A stretch of DNA of 64,000 nucleotides from positions 8,989,001 through 9,053,000 of the forward strand of contig NZ_JAPEQG010000001.1 in assembly GCF_026339735.1 (NCBI RefSeq). Reading direction: 5' to 3'. Source of the DNA: Streptomyces sp. NBC_01669 (GTDB taxonomy: Bacteria > Actinomycetota > Actinomycetes > Streptomycetales > Streptomycetaceae). A program made the translations under genes and the position numbers. Shown one piece after another: positions 36,401-45,038 of the stretch. The number at the start of each line of letters is the position of its first letter. Within the stretch, counting starts at the first letter, position 1. The notes under the pieces are model-generated. The model was given only the letters and a program-made list of their open reading frames with translations. It did not search any database and had not been told where the DNA came from.

Positions 36401-36913
36401 TCAGATGTGCTCGGCGATCACATAGACGGAATTGACCCCGCCCGCCCGAGCGACAGCGACGGAAGCGGTGACGGTTCCCTCGGCTGGTCCCTGCGCTCCG
36501 CGCCAGGAACTGCCCGGGAAGCTCCAGCCGAAACGCTGCCCTTCCCCGCTGGCGTCCCAGCTGACAGGTAGGCCGGGCGTGAGTGGCCCCACGTTGAGGG
36601 TCTGAAGGAGGGACGTCAGGCCGGCGTCGGGAACCTCGAAGTGAAGGAAGAGGGTCCCCTCAGAACCGATCAGCGATTCTTCGTCATGGAAGCGCACGTC
36701 CGTCGCCTGGTCGGGCAGGCTCACGCCGTAGTGCGCAAGCACGGTTGCCAGCGAACCGTCGCCATAAACCACGTCGTCCGGCTCCCGGAGATAGTCGTGC
36801 GGGTCTGCTTCACCAGGAAGCAGTAGCCAGGCGGCACCCGCCAAGATCGCGATAACGACTACGCTCAACGCGCCATACCGCCAACGGGCCGAGCCCCGCT
36901 TCCCCTCCGACAT
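36401..36913 (-). CDS. Membrane-anchored protein, function unknown
   Basis: A 170-residue protein. ATG 36913 gives a short cytoplasmic head (MSEGKRGSARWRYG), one helix (ALSVVVIAILAGAAWLLL) and an extracytoplasmic domain containing DDVVYGDGSLATVLAHYGV and GWSFPGSSWRGAQG. The upstream ATG at 36949 adds 12 residues and is less likely. The domain is not one I recognise. It sits directly beside the left end of a nested IS3 element. Confidence 0.6.
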   Translation of the reverse strand: MSEGKRGSARWRYGALSVVVIAILAGAAWLLLPGEADPHDYLREPDDVVYGDGSLATVLAHYGVSLPDQATDVRFHDEESLIGSEGTLFLHFEVPDAGLTSLLQTLNVGPLTPGLPVSWDASGEGQRFGWSFPGSSWRGAQGPAEGTVTASVAVARAGGVNSVYVIAEHI

Positions 36914-37387
36914 GCACCTATCCAAGCGCGCAATGATCCGGAACGCCACCTAGCCGACGAGTAGACCTGAAGCTTCCCCGTGATCTTGGACACTCGATGC
37001 TTACGCCGCGAGGGCGTGGTCCTGTTCGAGGCGATGCCAGGTCTCCAGCGGGGTGAGATAGCCCCAGACCGGATGCCTGCGCAGTCGCTTGCGGTTATAG
37101 AAGGTCTCGATGAAGGCAAAGATCTCGGCGCGGGCACTGGCCCTGTGCGGCCACTGGCGGGTGCTGATCTCCTCCTTCAGCAATGCGAAGAACGACTCGG
37201 CGGCGGCGTTGTCGAAGCATGAGCCGGTGCGGCCCATGCTCTGCCGAAGTCCCAACCGGACCATCTCAGTGCGTCGTGGCAAAGGGAGTCCCTGTTCGAT
37301 GAGCAGGGGCTTCTTCGTGTGCAGGGCATGATCGTGGAGGGGTAGGGGCAGGCAGCGGACGGCTTGTTGTTGATCGGGGAGGGTGCG

Positions 37388-37954
37388 ATGCCGTCGGTGC
37401 TGGGGTTGATGGAACGGCGTGAGGCGCGGGCAAGGCAGGAGCTGGAGTCCTGGACGGAGGTCCTGGAGCAGGCTCAGGCGGAGGTGGATGCCGCGCGAGA
37501 GCGAGTCGAGCGAGCCCGGGTGGGGCGTGAGGAGCTCGTGTCGGTGCTGGCCGAGGAGAGCGCGGTGAATACGCCGGTTTCCGTTCCGTTTGATGGTGGG
37601 GCGGTTGCTGCTGGGGGATCGAGCGGCTCCGGCTCGGTGCGTGGCGAGCGGCCGCCGGTGTGGCGGTCGGGCATGGGTGAGGAGGTGCTCAGCGACCTGT
37701 ATCGGGAGGTGTTCGCCGCGGTGGTGGCCGCGTCGGGGCCGGTGAGCGGGGTGGAGTTGACGCGCATGGTGGGCCGGGATGCGGAGATCAAGAACGAGGT
37801 GGAGAAGATCCGTCACCGTGCCTACGCGCTGGAGAAGCGGGGCTGGCTGGTACGGGAGAAGGACGGACGGTTCACACTCGTGTCCGGGGTAGTCGGCCGG
37901 GACGCTTCTCCGGCCAGCGCGGGGCATCGCCGGCCATCTGGCGCGACAGCCTGA
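37388..37954 (+). CDS. Coiled-coil/winged-helix passenger protein of the IS5-like element
   Basis: A 188-residue protein; ATG 37388 follows GGGGAGGG. Residues about 1-60 form a long coiled coil (MERREARARQELESWTEVLE), then a Gly/Ser linker, then a winged-helix domain (VFAAVVAASGPVSGVELTRM and IRHRAYALEKRGWLVREKDG). Similar proteins are frequent in Streptomyces genomes but have no assigned role. Here it lies fully within the mobile element and overlaps the transposase gene tail to tail by 83 bp. It may regulate transposition or be simple cargo. Confidence 0.72.
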   Translation: MPSVLGLMERREARARQELESWTEVLEQAQAEVDAARERVERARVGREELVSVLAEESAVNTPVSVPFDGGAVAAGGSSGSGSVRGERPPVWRSGMGEEVLSDLYREVFAAVVAASGPVSGVELTRMVGRDAEIKNEVEKIRHRAYALEKRGWLVREKDGRFTLVSGVVGRDASPASAGHRRPSGATA

Positions 37955-38801
37955 TCACGGCTGCCCACCACACCATCTGCTGGTGGTGATCAGGGCGGCG
38001 TTCGTGGTCGCGGTTGAGGCGGCGTGAGCGGGAGAGCCAGCTCAGCGTTCGCTCCACCACCCACCTGCGGGCCAGTACGACAAATCCGCGTTGCCCATCG
38101 GATCGGCGCACGACCTCGATCCGGACTCCGTGACGGGCGAACGCCTTCGCCAGCGCCGGACCCTGGTAGGCGCTGTCGACCCACACCAGTTTCAGCAGCC
38201 GGCCCGGCTCGTCCATGAATGTCTCCAGCAGTGCGGGGGCGGCCTTGGAGTCGTGGACATCGGCCGTGGTCACGGTCACCTCCAGGAGCAGGCCCTCCGT
38301 GTCGGTCAGGATGTGGCGCTTGCGCCCGTCACGTGACTTGCCGCCGTCGTATCCGCGACTGTCCTCACCGACGGTTTCGGAGGCGTCCACCGACTGACTG
38401 TCGATGATTCCCGCACTGGGCTCGGCGTTGCGGCCTGTGCGCTCCCTGGCCGAACGTCGCAGGCGTTCGTACAGTTCACGCACGTAGTCGTAGGACCGCC
38501 AGCGGCGGAAGAAGTCGTAGACCGCCCGCCAGTAGGGGAAATCGACCGGCAGAGCCGTCCACTTCACGCCGTTGTCGACGAGGTAGCGCACGGCGTCGAG
38601 CATCTCGCGGTGGCAAAACGCCTCCGGACGCCCGCCCCGCCTGAGGAGCCACGCCGGCACCGGCATCGCGGAGCGGACCTGGGCCCACTCCGCATCCGTC
38701 ATGTCGCTCGGATAGCAGCCTGCCCGCCGCCCCGGAGTAATCGAACCGAACCGGTGCACGTAGCAGTCACACCCAGGGGTGACCACGGTGGACGCAGGCA
38801 C
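37872..38801 (-). CDS. IS5-family transposase
   Basis: A 309-residue protein. GTG 38801 starts PASTVVTPGCDCYVHRFGS; the N-domain CYPSDMTDAEWAQVRSAMP is followed by WTALPVDFPYWRAVYDFFRRW. The DDE acids are in GIIDSQSVDASE, VWVDSAYQG and WVVERTLSWLSRSRRL. The frame is uninterrupted. The last 20 residues, read across the end of the passenger gene, are not conserved in the family. It is probably active and responsible for the TCA insertion. Confidence 0.88.
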   Translation of the reverse strand: MPASTVVTPGCDCYVHRFGSITPGRRAGCYPSDMTDAEWAQVRSAMPVPAWLLRRGGRPEAFCHREMLDAVRYLVDNGVKWTALPVDFPYWRAVYDFFRRWRSYDYVRELYERLRRSARERTGRNAEPSAGIIDSQSVDASETVGEDSRGYDGGKSRDGRKRHILTDTEGLLLEVTVTTADVHDSKAAPALLETFMDEPGRLLKLVWVDSAYQGPALAKAFARHGVRIEVVRRSDGQRGFVVLARRWVVERTLSWLSRSRRLNRDHERRPDHHQQMVWWAAVIRLSRQMAGDAPRWPEKRPGRLPRTRV

Positions 38802-38826
38802 AGAGATACTGCTCAACTGATCAGGC

Positions 38827-38883
38827 AACGGGCTCCCTTGGTCGTGCTGGTGTCGTAACCGCGTCACTACCAAGGGGCCCGTT
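38827..38883. repeat. Subterminal hairpin upstream of the transposase
   Basis: AACGGGCTCCCTTGGT (38827-38842) and ACCAAGGGGCCCGTT (38869-38883) are inverted copies differing by one base and one gap. The hairpin lies between the element end and the transposase start, where it could block read-through transcription into the gene or take part in end recognition. Confidence 0.8.
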
Positions 38884-39592
38884 CTCTCATGCCCGCGACC
38901 GCACCCGAACCTCCGTCCAGATGGTCACCCGCTGCCGCTCGAACAAGATCCGGTTTGCCACAACGCACTCACGCCGGAGTTCGTCGGATGTGTACTCGCT
39001 GCCGCGGTCCGAATGCGCAATGCAGCCGGGCTGGAGCCGACCGCGTCTGGCGGCCATGGTCAGCGCGTCCACGACCAGGCCGGCGCGGTGGTGGTCGGCC
39101 ATCGAGTAGCCGACGATCTCGCAGGTGGCGAGGTCCAGCCAGGTCGCCAGATACAGCCAGCCCTCATCGGTGGGAATGTAGGTGATGTCGCCGACCAGCT
39201 TCATCCCCAGTGCACTCGCGGTGAAGTCGCGGCCGATCAGGTCCGGGGCGGGCACCGCCCTTTGGCCGGGCGGGTCAAGCCCTTGCGCCTGCGCCGCGTG
39301 ACGCCGCTGATGTCGCGTTCACGCATGACGCGCTCGATCCGCTTGCGGTTCACGCGGTGTCAGAGCCGGCGCAGCCCGGCGTGGATACGCGGCACCCCGT
39401 AAGTGCCTTTGGAGGCGAGGTGGAGCACGGTGATCTCGTGGGCGAGGGCGTCGTCGGCGGCCTTCCTTGCGCGCCGGGCCTGCTCGCCGGCCAGCCACGC
39501 ATAGATGGAGGAGCGGGCTACCTTCAGCAGCCGGCACAACAGAGCAACATGGTGGGTGGTCTTCTCCGCCTCGATGAACGCGTACACCTCGC

Positions 39593-39897
39593 TCATCGAT
39601 CGCTCTCCTTCGCGAAGAAGACCGCCGCTTTTCGCAGCACCTCGATCGTCTCCGCCTGCTCGGCGGCCAGCCTCCGCAGCCGGCGCAGCTCTTCGCGTTC
39701 GGCCGTCGTCAGCTCGCCCGCCGCCCCCGTCCGCGGTCGATCGTGTCCTGCTTGACCCAGGTTCGCAGTCCCTCGGCACTCACCCCGATGTCCCGGGCCA
39801 CCTCGGTGACGGTCTTCCCGGAGGAGTGCACGAGCGCGACCGCATCCCGCTTGAACTCCTCCGTGTACCGCCTACTGCGGCTGCTCTTGCTTCCCAC
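39593..39897 (-). pseudogene. IS3 OrfA, frameshifted
   Basis: GTG 39897 starts GSKSSRSRRYTEEFKRDAV, with GVSAEGLRTWVKQD. After about 39720 the family continues in another frame as ELTTAEREELRRLRRLAAEQ and AVFFAKESDR, ending at the TGA (39593-39595) that overlaps the orfB ATG. One base change in a G-rich run explains the shift. Confidence 0.85.
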
Positions 39898-40049
39898 CTG
39901 GCACTACTTCCTCTGGAACTCACGTCCCAGTCTCCAGGTGTCCAAGATCAAGGGGAAGGTTCAAGGGTCGTGGCGGGCGGCTGCGGGTCCTGTCGTACCT
40001 GCTCGTGCGACGTCTGCGCACGGCACCACTCCCGTGCTGGAACCTGTGC

Positions 40050-40940
40050 TCACCTCGCCGGGACCTGACGAAACGCAGACGGCGACGGCGGCAGGTCGGC
40101 GAACGAAGTCGGCCACGCGACGTCGTCGATCGCGAGCCACGGCGCAGCGGCTACGGCGGTGGGCGTCACCCCGGTAAACGCCTTGACCTCGCGGTGGAGG
40201 TGGGACTGGTCGACGTAGCCGCTTGCGGCCGCCACCCGAGCGGTGGCGTCACCCGCCGCGAGAAGGTGGGCGGCGTGGTCGAAGCGCACCAGCTGGGCGG
40301 CACGCTTGGGAGTGAGGCCGATCTGGGACCGGAAGCGGGACCACAGGCGCTTACGGCTCCATCCCACCTCGTTCGCCAGGCTGTCGACCCGCACCTGTCC
40401 CCGGCTGGTGAGCATCCGCCACCAGGCAGCAGCGATCTCCGGATCGAGCGGTGGGCGGGCGTCCAGCCGTCGGCCAAGGACATCCGCCGCGATCGTGAAC
40501 CGTTCGTCCCACGACGTGGCGGCGCGCAGCCTGTCCTCGGCTCGCCCGGCGTCGCGACCCCAGACATCTTCCAGGGAGACCACGGTCCCGACGAGCTCGG
40601 TCGATGCGCTGAGCACTGCAGCCGCCACGACCGGCGACAACCGAATCTGGAGGCACTGGCCTGCCTCGGCCGTCCGGCCGCTGATCCGAAGGTTGCCCGG
40701 GATCAGCCCGACGACCACGCTGCCGCGTTCGCGCCGGCCGTGGGCGTTGTAGACGAGGCCGTCTCCTTCGCTCAGGTCCACGAACAGGGTGACCGATGGG
40801 TGCGCGACCATGGCGATGTCCACGAGCGCCGGGACACGTTGACCGAACCCGGCCATGCTGATCCCGGGCAGTCGCTCTGACTGCCGCGGGATCGCGACCT
40901 CCACCGACGTCCAGTCAGGTGGTGACTCTGTGGCCCACAC
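40050..40940 (-). CDS. AraC-family transcriptional regulator
   Basis: A 296-residue regulator. The N-terminal half is a beta-rich sensor (VALPxx replaced by AMVAHPSVTLFVDLSEGDGL). The two-helix AraC DNA-binding domain starts about residue 170 with GQVRVDSLANEVGWSRKRL and continues with RVAAASGYVDQSHLHREVKAF. GTG start at 40940. It lies 22 bp downstream of the alpha/beta hydrolase and in the same direction, so it is likely cotranscribed with it. Confidence 0.85.
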   Translation of the reverse strand: MWATESPPDWTSVEVAIPRQSERLPGISMAGFGQRVPALVDIAMVAHPSVTLFVDLSEGDGLVYNAHGRRERGSVVVGLIPGNLRISGRTAEAGQCLQIRLSPVVAAAVLSASTELVGTVVSLEDVWGRDAGRAEDRLRAATSWDERFTIAADVLGRRLDARPPLDPEIAAAWWRMLTSRGQVRVDSLANEVGWSRKRLWSRFRSQIGLTPKRAAQLVRFDHAAHLLAAGDATARVAAASGYVDQSHLHREVKAFTGVTPTAVAAAPWLAIDDVAWPTSFADLPPSPSAFRQVPAR

Positions 40941-40962
40941 AGCACCAGGGTAGCGATCGGTG

Positions 40963-41772
40963 TCAGCGGCCTGCCGCCGCGAAGGCCAGCAGCAACTTGC
41001 TGGTCGTCTCCGGCGCTTCGAACATGGGGAGGTGTCCGACGTCGGGCAGTTGCTCGACGCGCGCGTTCGGCACCGTGTCGTATTGGTGTGCCGAAGACGG
41101 ATCCCAGCGGCGGTCGGCAGCGCCGAAGATCACCAGGACCGGGACGTCGAGGGCGGTGAGGCGGTCGGGCACGCTCCGCTCGGCGATGTACGCGGCGTTT
41201 CGGCGCAGCACCGTCCTTAACGTGCGATAGCCGATGCCCCGGACCTCGACGACCAGGTCGTCCGGGACGTCCACCGGGCGGTTGCATACCGCGGTCACCC
41301 CCCTGCGGAGCATCGCGTCCGAGCGGATCGACCAGAGGAGCGGGCCCAGCGGCGGGGCAATCAGCATCTGAAGGAGGACGGGCTGCGGAAGGAGCGCGTC
41401 GGGACTCGGGCCGCTGCTGATCAGCGCGAGCGAACCAACCAGGTCAGGGCGCTGTTCGGCAAGCGCGGTGGCGATGTATCCACCGCTGGAGTGCCCGACC
41501 ACGGTGATCGGACGAAGGTCGAGCTCGTCGAGCACCGCGGCCAAGCGGCCCGCCTGCTCAGGCACGTCGTACGACGGCGCGGGCGAGGACTGGCCGTGAC
41601 CCGGGAGGTCGACTCGGATGACGTGATACTGGTCGGCGAGTGCCGGTACCACCGGGCTCCAGGAGCCGCCCGAGAATCCCGATCCGTGGATGAGCACCAG
41701 CGGCGGCGCCTGCCGCGGGCCGTAGTGGACCACATGCATCCCGTGCAAGTGCGTGACGTCGTCATGTCCCAT
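40963..41772 (-). CDS. Alpha/beta hydrolase
   Basis: A 269-residue hydrolase if read from the ATG at 41772. The oxyanion motif is LIHGSGFSGGSW, the nucleophile elbow VVGHSSGG (Ser near residue 95), the acid VIFGAADRRWDP and the His DVGHLPMFEAPE. The frame is open for 51 more codons upstream (to 41925) and part of that extension may be genuine, since no binding site marks 41772. The natural substrate is unknown. First gene of a two-gene unit with the AraC regulator. Confidence 0.82.
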   Translation of the reverse strand: MGHDDVTHLHGMHVVHYGPRQAPPLVLIHGSGFSGGSWSPVVPALADQYHVIRVDLPGHGQSSPAPSYDVPEQAGRLAAVLDELDLRPITVVGHSSGGYIATALAEQRPDLVGSLALISSGPSPDALLPQPVLLQMLIAPPLGPLLWSIRSDAMLRRGVTAVCNRPVDVPDDLVVEVRGIGYRTLRTVLRRNAAYIAERSVPDRLTALDVPVLVIFGAADRRWDPSSAHQYDTVPNARVEQLPDVGHLPMFEAPETTSKLLLAFAAAGR

Positions 41773-42143
41773 GTACGGGACGATGCCTGCGCTGCCCGCT
41801 ATCAGTCTTGTACAAATGTCGTCGCGAGGCTGACGCTCGCCGGACACCTCTGTCTCCACGGCGAGCGGGACTTCCACGAAAGCCAGGCCGTTTGAGAACG
41901 TCAGCCATCGGCAGTCTCCAACCATCTGGCATTCATGCAGGTCAACGAGTCGCTACCTGCCACCTACACCGCGACGGGACACTGGTTCTTCCACTTCGTG
42001 ATCATGTCACCGGTCTGCGACAGCGGTGTCCTGGAACGAAGACGCCGGGATCTCCTCGGCTCACAGCCCCCTCATAGTGATCAAGCAAGCACCAAGAAGC
42101 CGAAACCGCTTCGGCCTCAACCACTGATTACCAAGGGGATTTC
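41773..42143. other. Intergenic stretch before the DUF4232 gene
   Basis: It includes the possible 5' extension of the hydrolase gene on the minus strand and the leader of the lipoprotein gene. I see no other gene, hairpin or repeat. Confidence 0.4.
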
Positions 42144-42821
42144 ATGTCCGGCAACCGTCGCAAGGCCTTCCTCGTCTCCGCAGTCCTCGTCGGCGGCGCC
42201 ATGCTGATGACGGCGTGCCAGGACTCGGACGCGGCCACGGACACCGGCGCCGCGCAGGGTTCTTCGTCCGCCACTCCGGCCGGCAATGCGGTCACCCCGT
42301 CCGGCTCGTCGACCGCGGGCAGTAACCAGGGCACCGGCAAGGGCTCCGACGCGACGGGCAAGGGAACCGCGGACGGGGTCGGGTCCGGCGCCGACACCGG
42401 CAACGGCGAGCGGGAGCCGGTCGGGCAGAGCTGCGGCGCCAACGACATCTCCTGGAGCACCAGGTCCGAGACCCAGGCCGGCGGATACATTCTGATCATC
42501 GCGAAGGCGAAGTCGGGGATCACCTGCTACCTGCCCGCTGCGCTTCCGACCGTGGCGTTCGGATCCGACGGCACCGAGGCGGGTCCCGCGGAGCAGACCG
42601 CCGGCAAGCAGATCAAGCTGAGCGGGAGCACCACCGCCTACGCCGGGGTGAACCCGAAGACCACCAACGCAAACGGTGGCAAGGAACTGGACAGCATCAT
42701 CGTCGCCATCGGTGACGACGACCCCAACCCGGTTTCCCTGCCGGTCGGCACCATCACTGTCGATCACCCGATCGTCACCAACTGGCACACCGCCCCGAAG
42801 GACGCCGTTCCCTTCAGCTGA
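42144..42821 (+). CDS. DUF4232-domain lipoprotein
   Basis: A 225-residue exported protein. Its signal peptide ends at the lipobox LMTAC (Cys at about 25), followed by a 60-residue Ser/Thr/Gly-rich low-complexity linker (SSATPAGNAVTPSGSSTAGS). The DUF4232 beta domain begins at CGANDISWSTRSETQAGGY and contains CYLPAALPTVAFGSDG, the two Cys probably bridging. These proteins are very common in Streptomyces envelopes; no enzymatic role is known. Confidence 0.85.
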   Translation: MSGNRRKAFLVSAVLVGGAMLMTACQDSDAATDTGAAQGSSSATPAGNAVTPSGSSTAGSNQGTGKGSDATGKGTADGVGSGADTGNGEREPVGQSCGANDISWSTRSETQAGGYILIIAKAKSGITCYLPAALPTVAFGSDGTEAGPAEQTAGKQIKLSGSTTAYAGVNPKTTNANGGKELDSIIVAIGDDDPNPVSLPVGTITVDHPIVTNWHTAPKDAVPFS

Positions 42822-43324
42822 ACGGGAACCGCAGCTCGTGATCCATGCTGGTGACGCGCAGCGTGCCGACCTGGTGACAACCACCGTGCTCTGCCTGATC
42901 GAAGCCACAGGTCAATGGACGCCAAGTCTGACAACTAGCGTGCTTCGGCTCAACTGCGCACTTCGGTTGGCGGATTGAGCACTTCAGGTGGCGTGGTCCG
43001 CCAGACCGGGCGCCAAGGTGCTGCGACCCCTCTGGCGTCAGGGAAGCGCCACGAGATGATCACCTATGGCGGATGTGGTTTTCTTCGATCTGGGTTCTCG
43101 TGGACGAAGCCATTGGCCATCGCGACCGGCTGCGGGGTATCGCCGCCTGGTCACCACCTCTCGGGTGGTGGGCGAAGGCGGGGATGGTTGGGTTCCCCAC
43201 CCCTCTCCATCCCTCTTCTTCGGAGGGAATCCCCGCCTTCGGGCGGGGAGGGAATCCGATTCTGAACCCTGCGGCGCGGAGCGCCGCAGTTTCGTTCCGG
43301 AATGCCTCGCCCGCGGAGCTGCGC
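42822..43324. other. Intergenic stretch leading into the IS605-type left end
   Basis: From about 43130 onwards it contains several strong hairpins: CACCACC with GGTGGTG near 43152-43170, CCCCGCC-TTCG-GGCGGGG at 43231-43248, and CTGCGGCGC-GGA-GCGCCGCAG at 43269-43289. They are probably the folded left end recognised by TnpA. 42822-43129 holds nothing recognised. Confidence 0.45.
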
Positions 43325-43753
43325 TCAGTCGGGCCGCTTCTGGTTCTCGATGTAGTCCTTGACCACGTGGAGGGGTGTGCCGCCGCATGACCCCGCGAAG
43401 TAGGAGCCGGACCAGAAGCGGCCGTGCGTGATGGGCTGGTTGGCGTGGCCGGTGAACTCCTGCCTCAGCCGGCGCGAGGACACGCCCTTCAAACTGTTGA
43501 CCAAGTTCGACAGGGCGACCGTCGGCGGGTAATGCACGAGCAGGTGCACGTGGTCTTCTCCGCCGTTGAACTCGATCAGGTCTGCCTCGAAGTCCTCGCA
43601 GACTTTTCGCATGATCTCTTCGCAGCGTGTCAGCATCTCGTCGTTGAAGACGGTCCGCCGGTACCTGGTGACGAACACCAAATGCGCGTGGAGGTGGTGG
43701 ACGACGTGACGGCCGCGCCGTACGTCGGGGTTTGGTTCCCAACGTGGTGACAT
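43325..43753 (-). CDS. tnpA: IS200-type transposase TnpA (HUH Y1)
   Basis: A 142-residue single-strand transposase. The HUH motif appears as EDHVHLLVHYPP, the catalytic Tyr in HVVKDYIENQ, and HLHAHLVFVTRYRR begins the fold. All catalytic residues are present, so it should cut and rejoin single-stranded ends as a dimer. ATG 43753 faces tnpB across 49 bp, a shared promoter region. Confidence 0.93.
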   Translation of the reverse strand: MSPRWEPNPDVRRGRHVVHHLHAHLVFVTRYRRTVFNDEMLTRCEEIMRKVCEDFEADLIEFNGGEDHVHLLVHYPPTVALSNLVNSLKGVSSRRLRQEFTGHANQPITHGRFWSGSYFAGSCGGTPLHVVKDYIENQKRPD

Positions 43754-43802
43754 GAACCAATGCTACGGTTACGGTCGATTCGAGTCGGAGGGGGTGGACT
43801 GA

Positions 43803-45002
43803 ATGATCCGTGCGTACACGTTCCTCCTGCGACCCACCGCCCGGCAGGACCAGGCCCTTCGCGAGATGCTGCGCGATCACTGCTCGCTCTACAACGGCGC
43901 GTTGCAAGAGCGCCGTGACGCCTACCGGCACAGCTCGAAGACGACGGTCCGATACGGGCAGCAGTCCGCGCAGCTCAAGGACATCCGGGCGTTCGACCCG
44001 GAGCGTCAGGGCCGTTGGTCGTTCTCCAGCCAGCAGGCGACGCTGCGGCGTCTGGACAAGGCGTTCGCGGCGTTCTTCCGCCGTGTCAAGGCCGGTGAGA
44101 AGCCGGGCTGTCCGCGTTTTCGCGCAGTGGGCCGGTTCGACACGGTGGAGTTCCCCAGGGACGGAGACGGCTGCCGTTGGGATGCCACTGCGCACGACCC
44201 GGTCACGCGTGTGCGTCTGCAAGGTGTCGGGCACGTCAAGGTGCACCAGCACCGGCCCGTGGTCGGCCATGTCAAGACCGTCTCGGTCAAGCGTGAGGGC
44301 AAGCGCTGGTATGTGATCCTGACCGCCGAGCGGCCCCGGCCCGAGCCGCTGCCCGCGACCGGCAGCGTGGTCGGCATCGACCTGGGCATTGCCAACTTCC
44401 TCGCCGACTCGAACGGCGAGTTCGTGCCCAACCCGCGTCACGGGCGAAAGGCCGCAGCGAAGCTCGAAGCAGCTCAGCAGGCACTGAGCAGGTGCAAGCG
44501 CGGAAGCAAGCGCCGCCGCAAGGCAGTGGAGACGGTGGCACGTCTGCACCGCAAGGTGCGGTGCCAGCGCCTCGACCACGCCCACAAGACCGCCCTCGGC
44601 CTCGTGCGGGAACACGACCTCATCGCGCACGAAGACCTCAAGATCCGCAACATGAGCAAGGCCCCCGAACCGAAGCCCGACCCCGACCAGCCGGGCAGCT
44701 TCCTGCCCAACGGGGCCGCCGCGAAGGCCGGGCTGAACCGCTCGATCGCCGATGCCGGATGGGGGGTGTTCCTGACGATCCTGAACGCCAAGGCAGAATG
44801 CGCCGGGCGGGAAGTGATGGCCGTGGACCCCCGCAACACCTCCCGGCGATGCCCCCAGTGTGGGCATACCACCAAGGAGAACCGGCCCACACAGGAGACG
44901 TTCCACTGCGTCGCCTGCGGCCACAACGCGCACGCGGACACCGTCGGTGCTCTCAACGTCCTACGGGCCGGGCTGGTCCGTCGCGAAGCCCAACCGGCAT
45001 AG
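43803..45002 (+). CDS. tnpB: RNA-guided nuclease TnpB
   Basis: A 399-residue TnpB. RuvC-like residues are visible: Asp in VVGIDLGIANFLAD (about 195), Glu in IAHEDLKIRNMSK and Asp in NAHADTVGALNVL. The zinc finger has CPQCGHTT and CVACGHNAHAD. TnpB proteins cut DNA guided by an omega-RNA made from the element's right end, helping the element persist. All catalytic positions are filled, so it is probably active, while many genomic copies are decayed. Confidence 0.93.
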   Translation: MIRAYTFLLRPTARQDQALREMLRDHCSLYNGALQERRDAYRHSSKTTVRYGQQSAQLKDIRAFDPERQGRWSFSSQQATLRRLDKAFAAFFRRVKAGEKPGCPRFRAVGRFDTVEFPRDGDGCRWDATAHDPVTRVRLQGVGHVKVHQHRPVVGHVKTVSVKREGKRWYVILTAERPRPEPLPATGSVVGIDLGIANFLADSNGEFVPNPRHGRKAAAKLEAAQQALSRCKRGSKRRRKAVETVARLHRKVRCQRLDHAHKTALGLVREHDLIAHEDLKIRNMSKAPEPKPDPDQPGSFLPNGAAAKAGLNRSIADAGWGVFLTILNAKAECAGREVMAVDPRNTSRRCPQCGHTTKENRPTQETFHCVACGHNAHADTVGALNVLRAGLVRREAQPA

Positions 45003-45038
45003 CGAGAAGCCACCCCGTTCACGGGGCGGAGGAGTCAC
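44850..45038 (+). ncRNA. Presumed omega-RNA (reRNA) at the right end of the IS605-type element
   Basis: In characterised TnpB systems the guide RNA scaffold overlaps the 3' part of tnpB and ends at the right element boundary, the guide being the flanking DNA. Here the right-end stem CCCCG-TTCA-CGGGG lies 10 bases after the tnpB stop and the boundary is near 45038. The 5' limit is a guess; this is inference from family knowledge. Confidence 0.5.

Larger units (their letters stand above)
37269..38968. mobile_element. 1700-bp IS5-like element with passenger gene, TCA target duplication
   Basis: The ends are imperfect inverted repeats: GTGCGTCGTGGCAAA (37269-37283) then TGTTCGA (37293-37299), against the inverse of GTGCGTTGTGGCAAA (38954-38968) with TCGAACA at 38939-38945. 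TCA flanks both sides (37266-37268 and 38969-38971). Inside are a passenger gene on the plus strand and an IS5-family transposase on the minus strand, tail to tail. Confidence 0.88.
37001..39596 (-). pseudogene. IS3 OrfB interrupted by insertion, plus stop and frameshift
   Basis: The gene begins at ATG 39596 (MSEVYAFIEAEKTTHHVALL), meets an in-frame TGA at 39360, shifts frame near 39260, and then reads VPAPDLIGRDFTASALG to GSEYTSDELRRE at 38968. The insertion follows, after which MVRLGLRQSMGRTGSC and AAAESFFALLKEE run to the stop at 37001. Removing 37269-38968 and one TCA joins DELRRE and MVRLGLRQ in frame, proving the two halves were one gene. Confidence 0.92.
36968..39963 (-). mobile_element. 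IS3-family element split by a second insertion
   Basis: The terminal repeats are TGAAGCTTCCCCGTGATC... at 36968-36993 and the inverse ending GGGGAAGGTTCA at 39938-39963; they agree over about 24 of 26 positions. Subtracting the 1700-bp insert and its duplicated TCA leaves about 1293 bp, a normal IS3. Transposase orfA and orfB read leftwards and both already carried mutations. Confidence 0.88.
43130..45038. mobile_element. IS200/IS605-family element (tnpA and tnpB divergent)
   Basis: The arrangement is left-end hairpins, tnpA reading left, tnpB reading right and a right-end hairpin (CCCCG-TTCA-CGGGG at about 45013-45026). This is the IS605/IS608 plan, which has no terminal inverted repeats. 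Exact ends are approximate; the left boundary is inferred from the outermost hairpin. Confidence 0.75.

Noticed and set aside
43054..44933. Long minus-strand frame (631 codons) across the IS605 element
   Set aside because: Antisense to tnpB and to the element ends; no recognisable domain.
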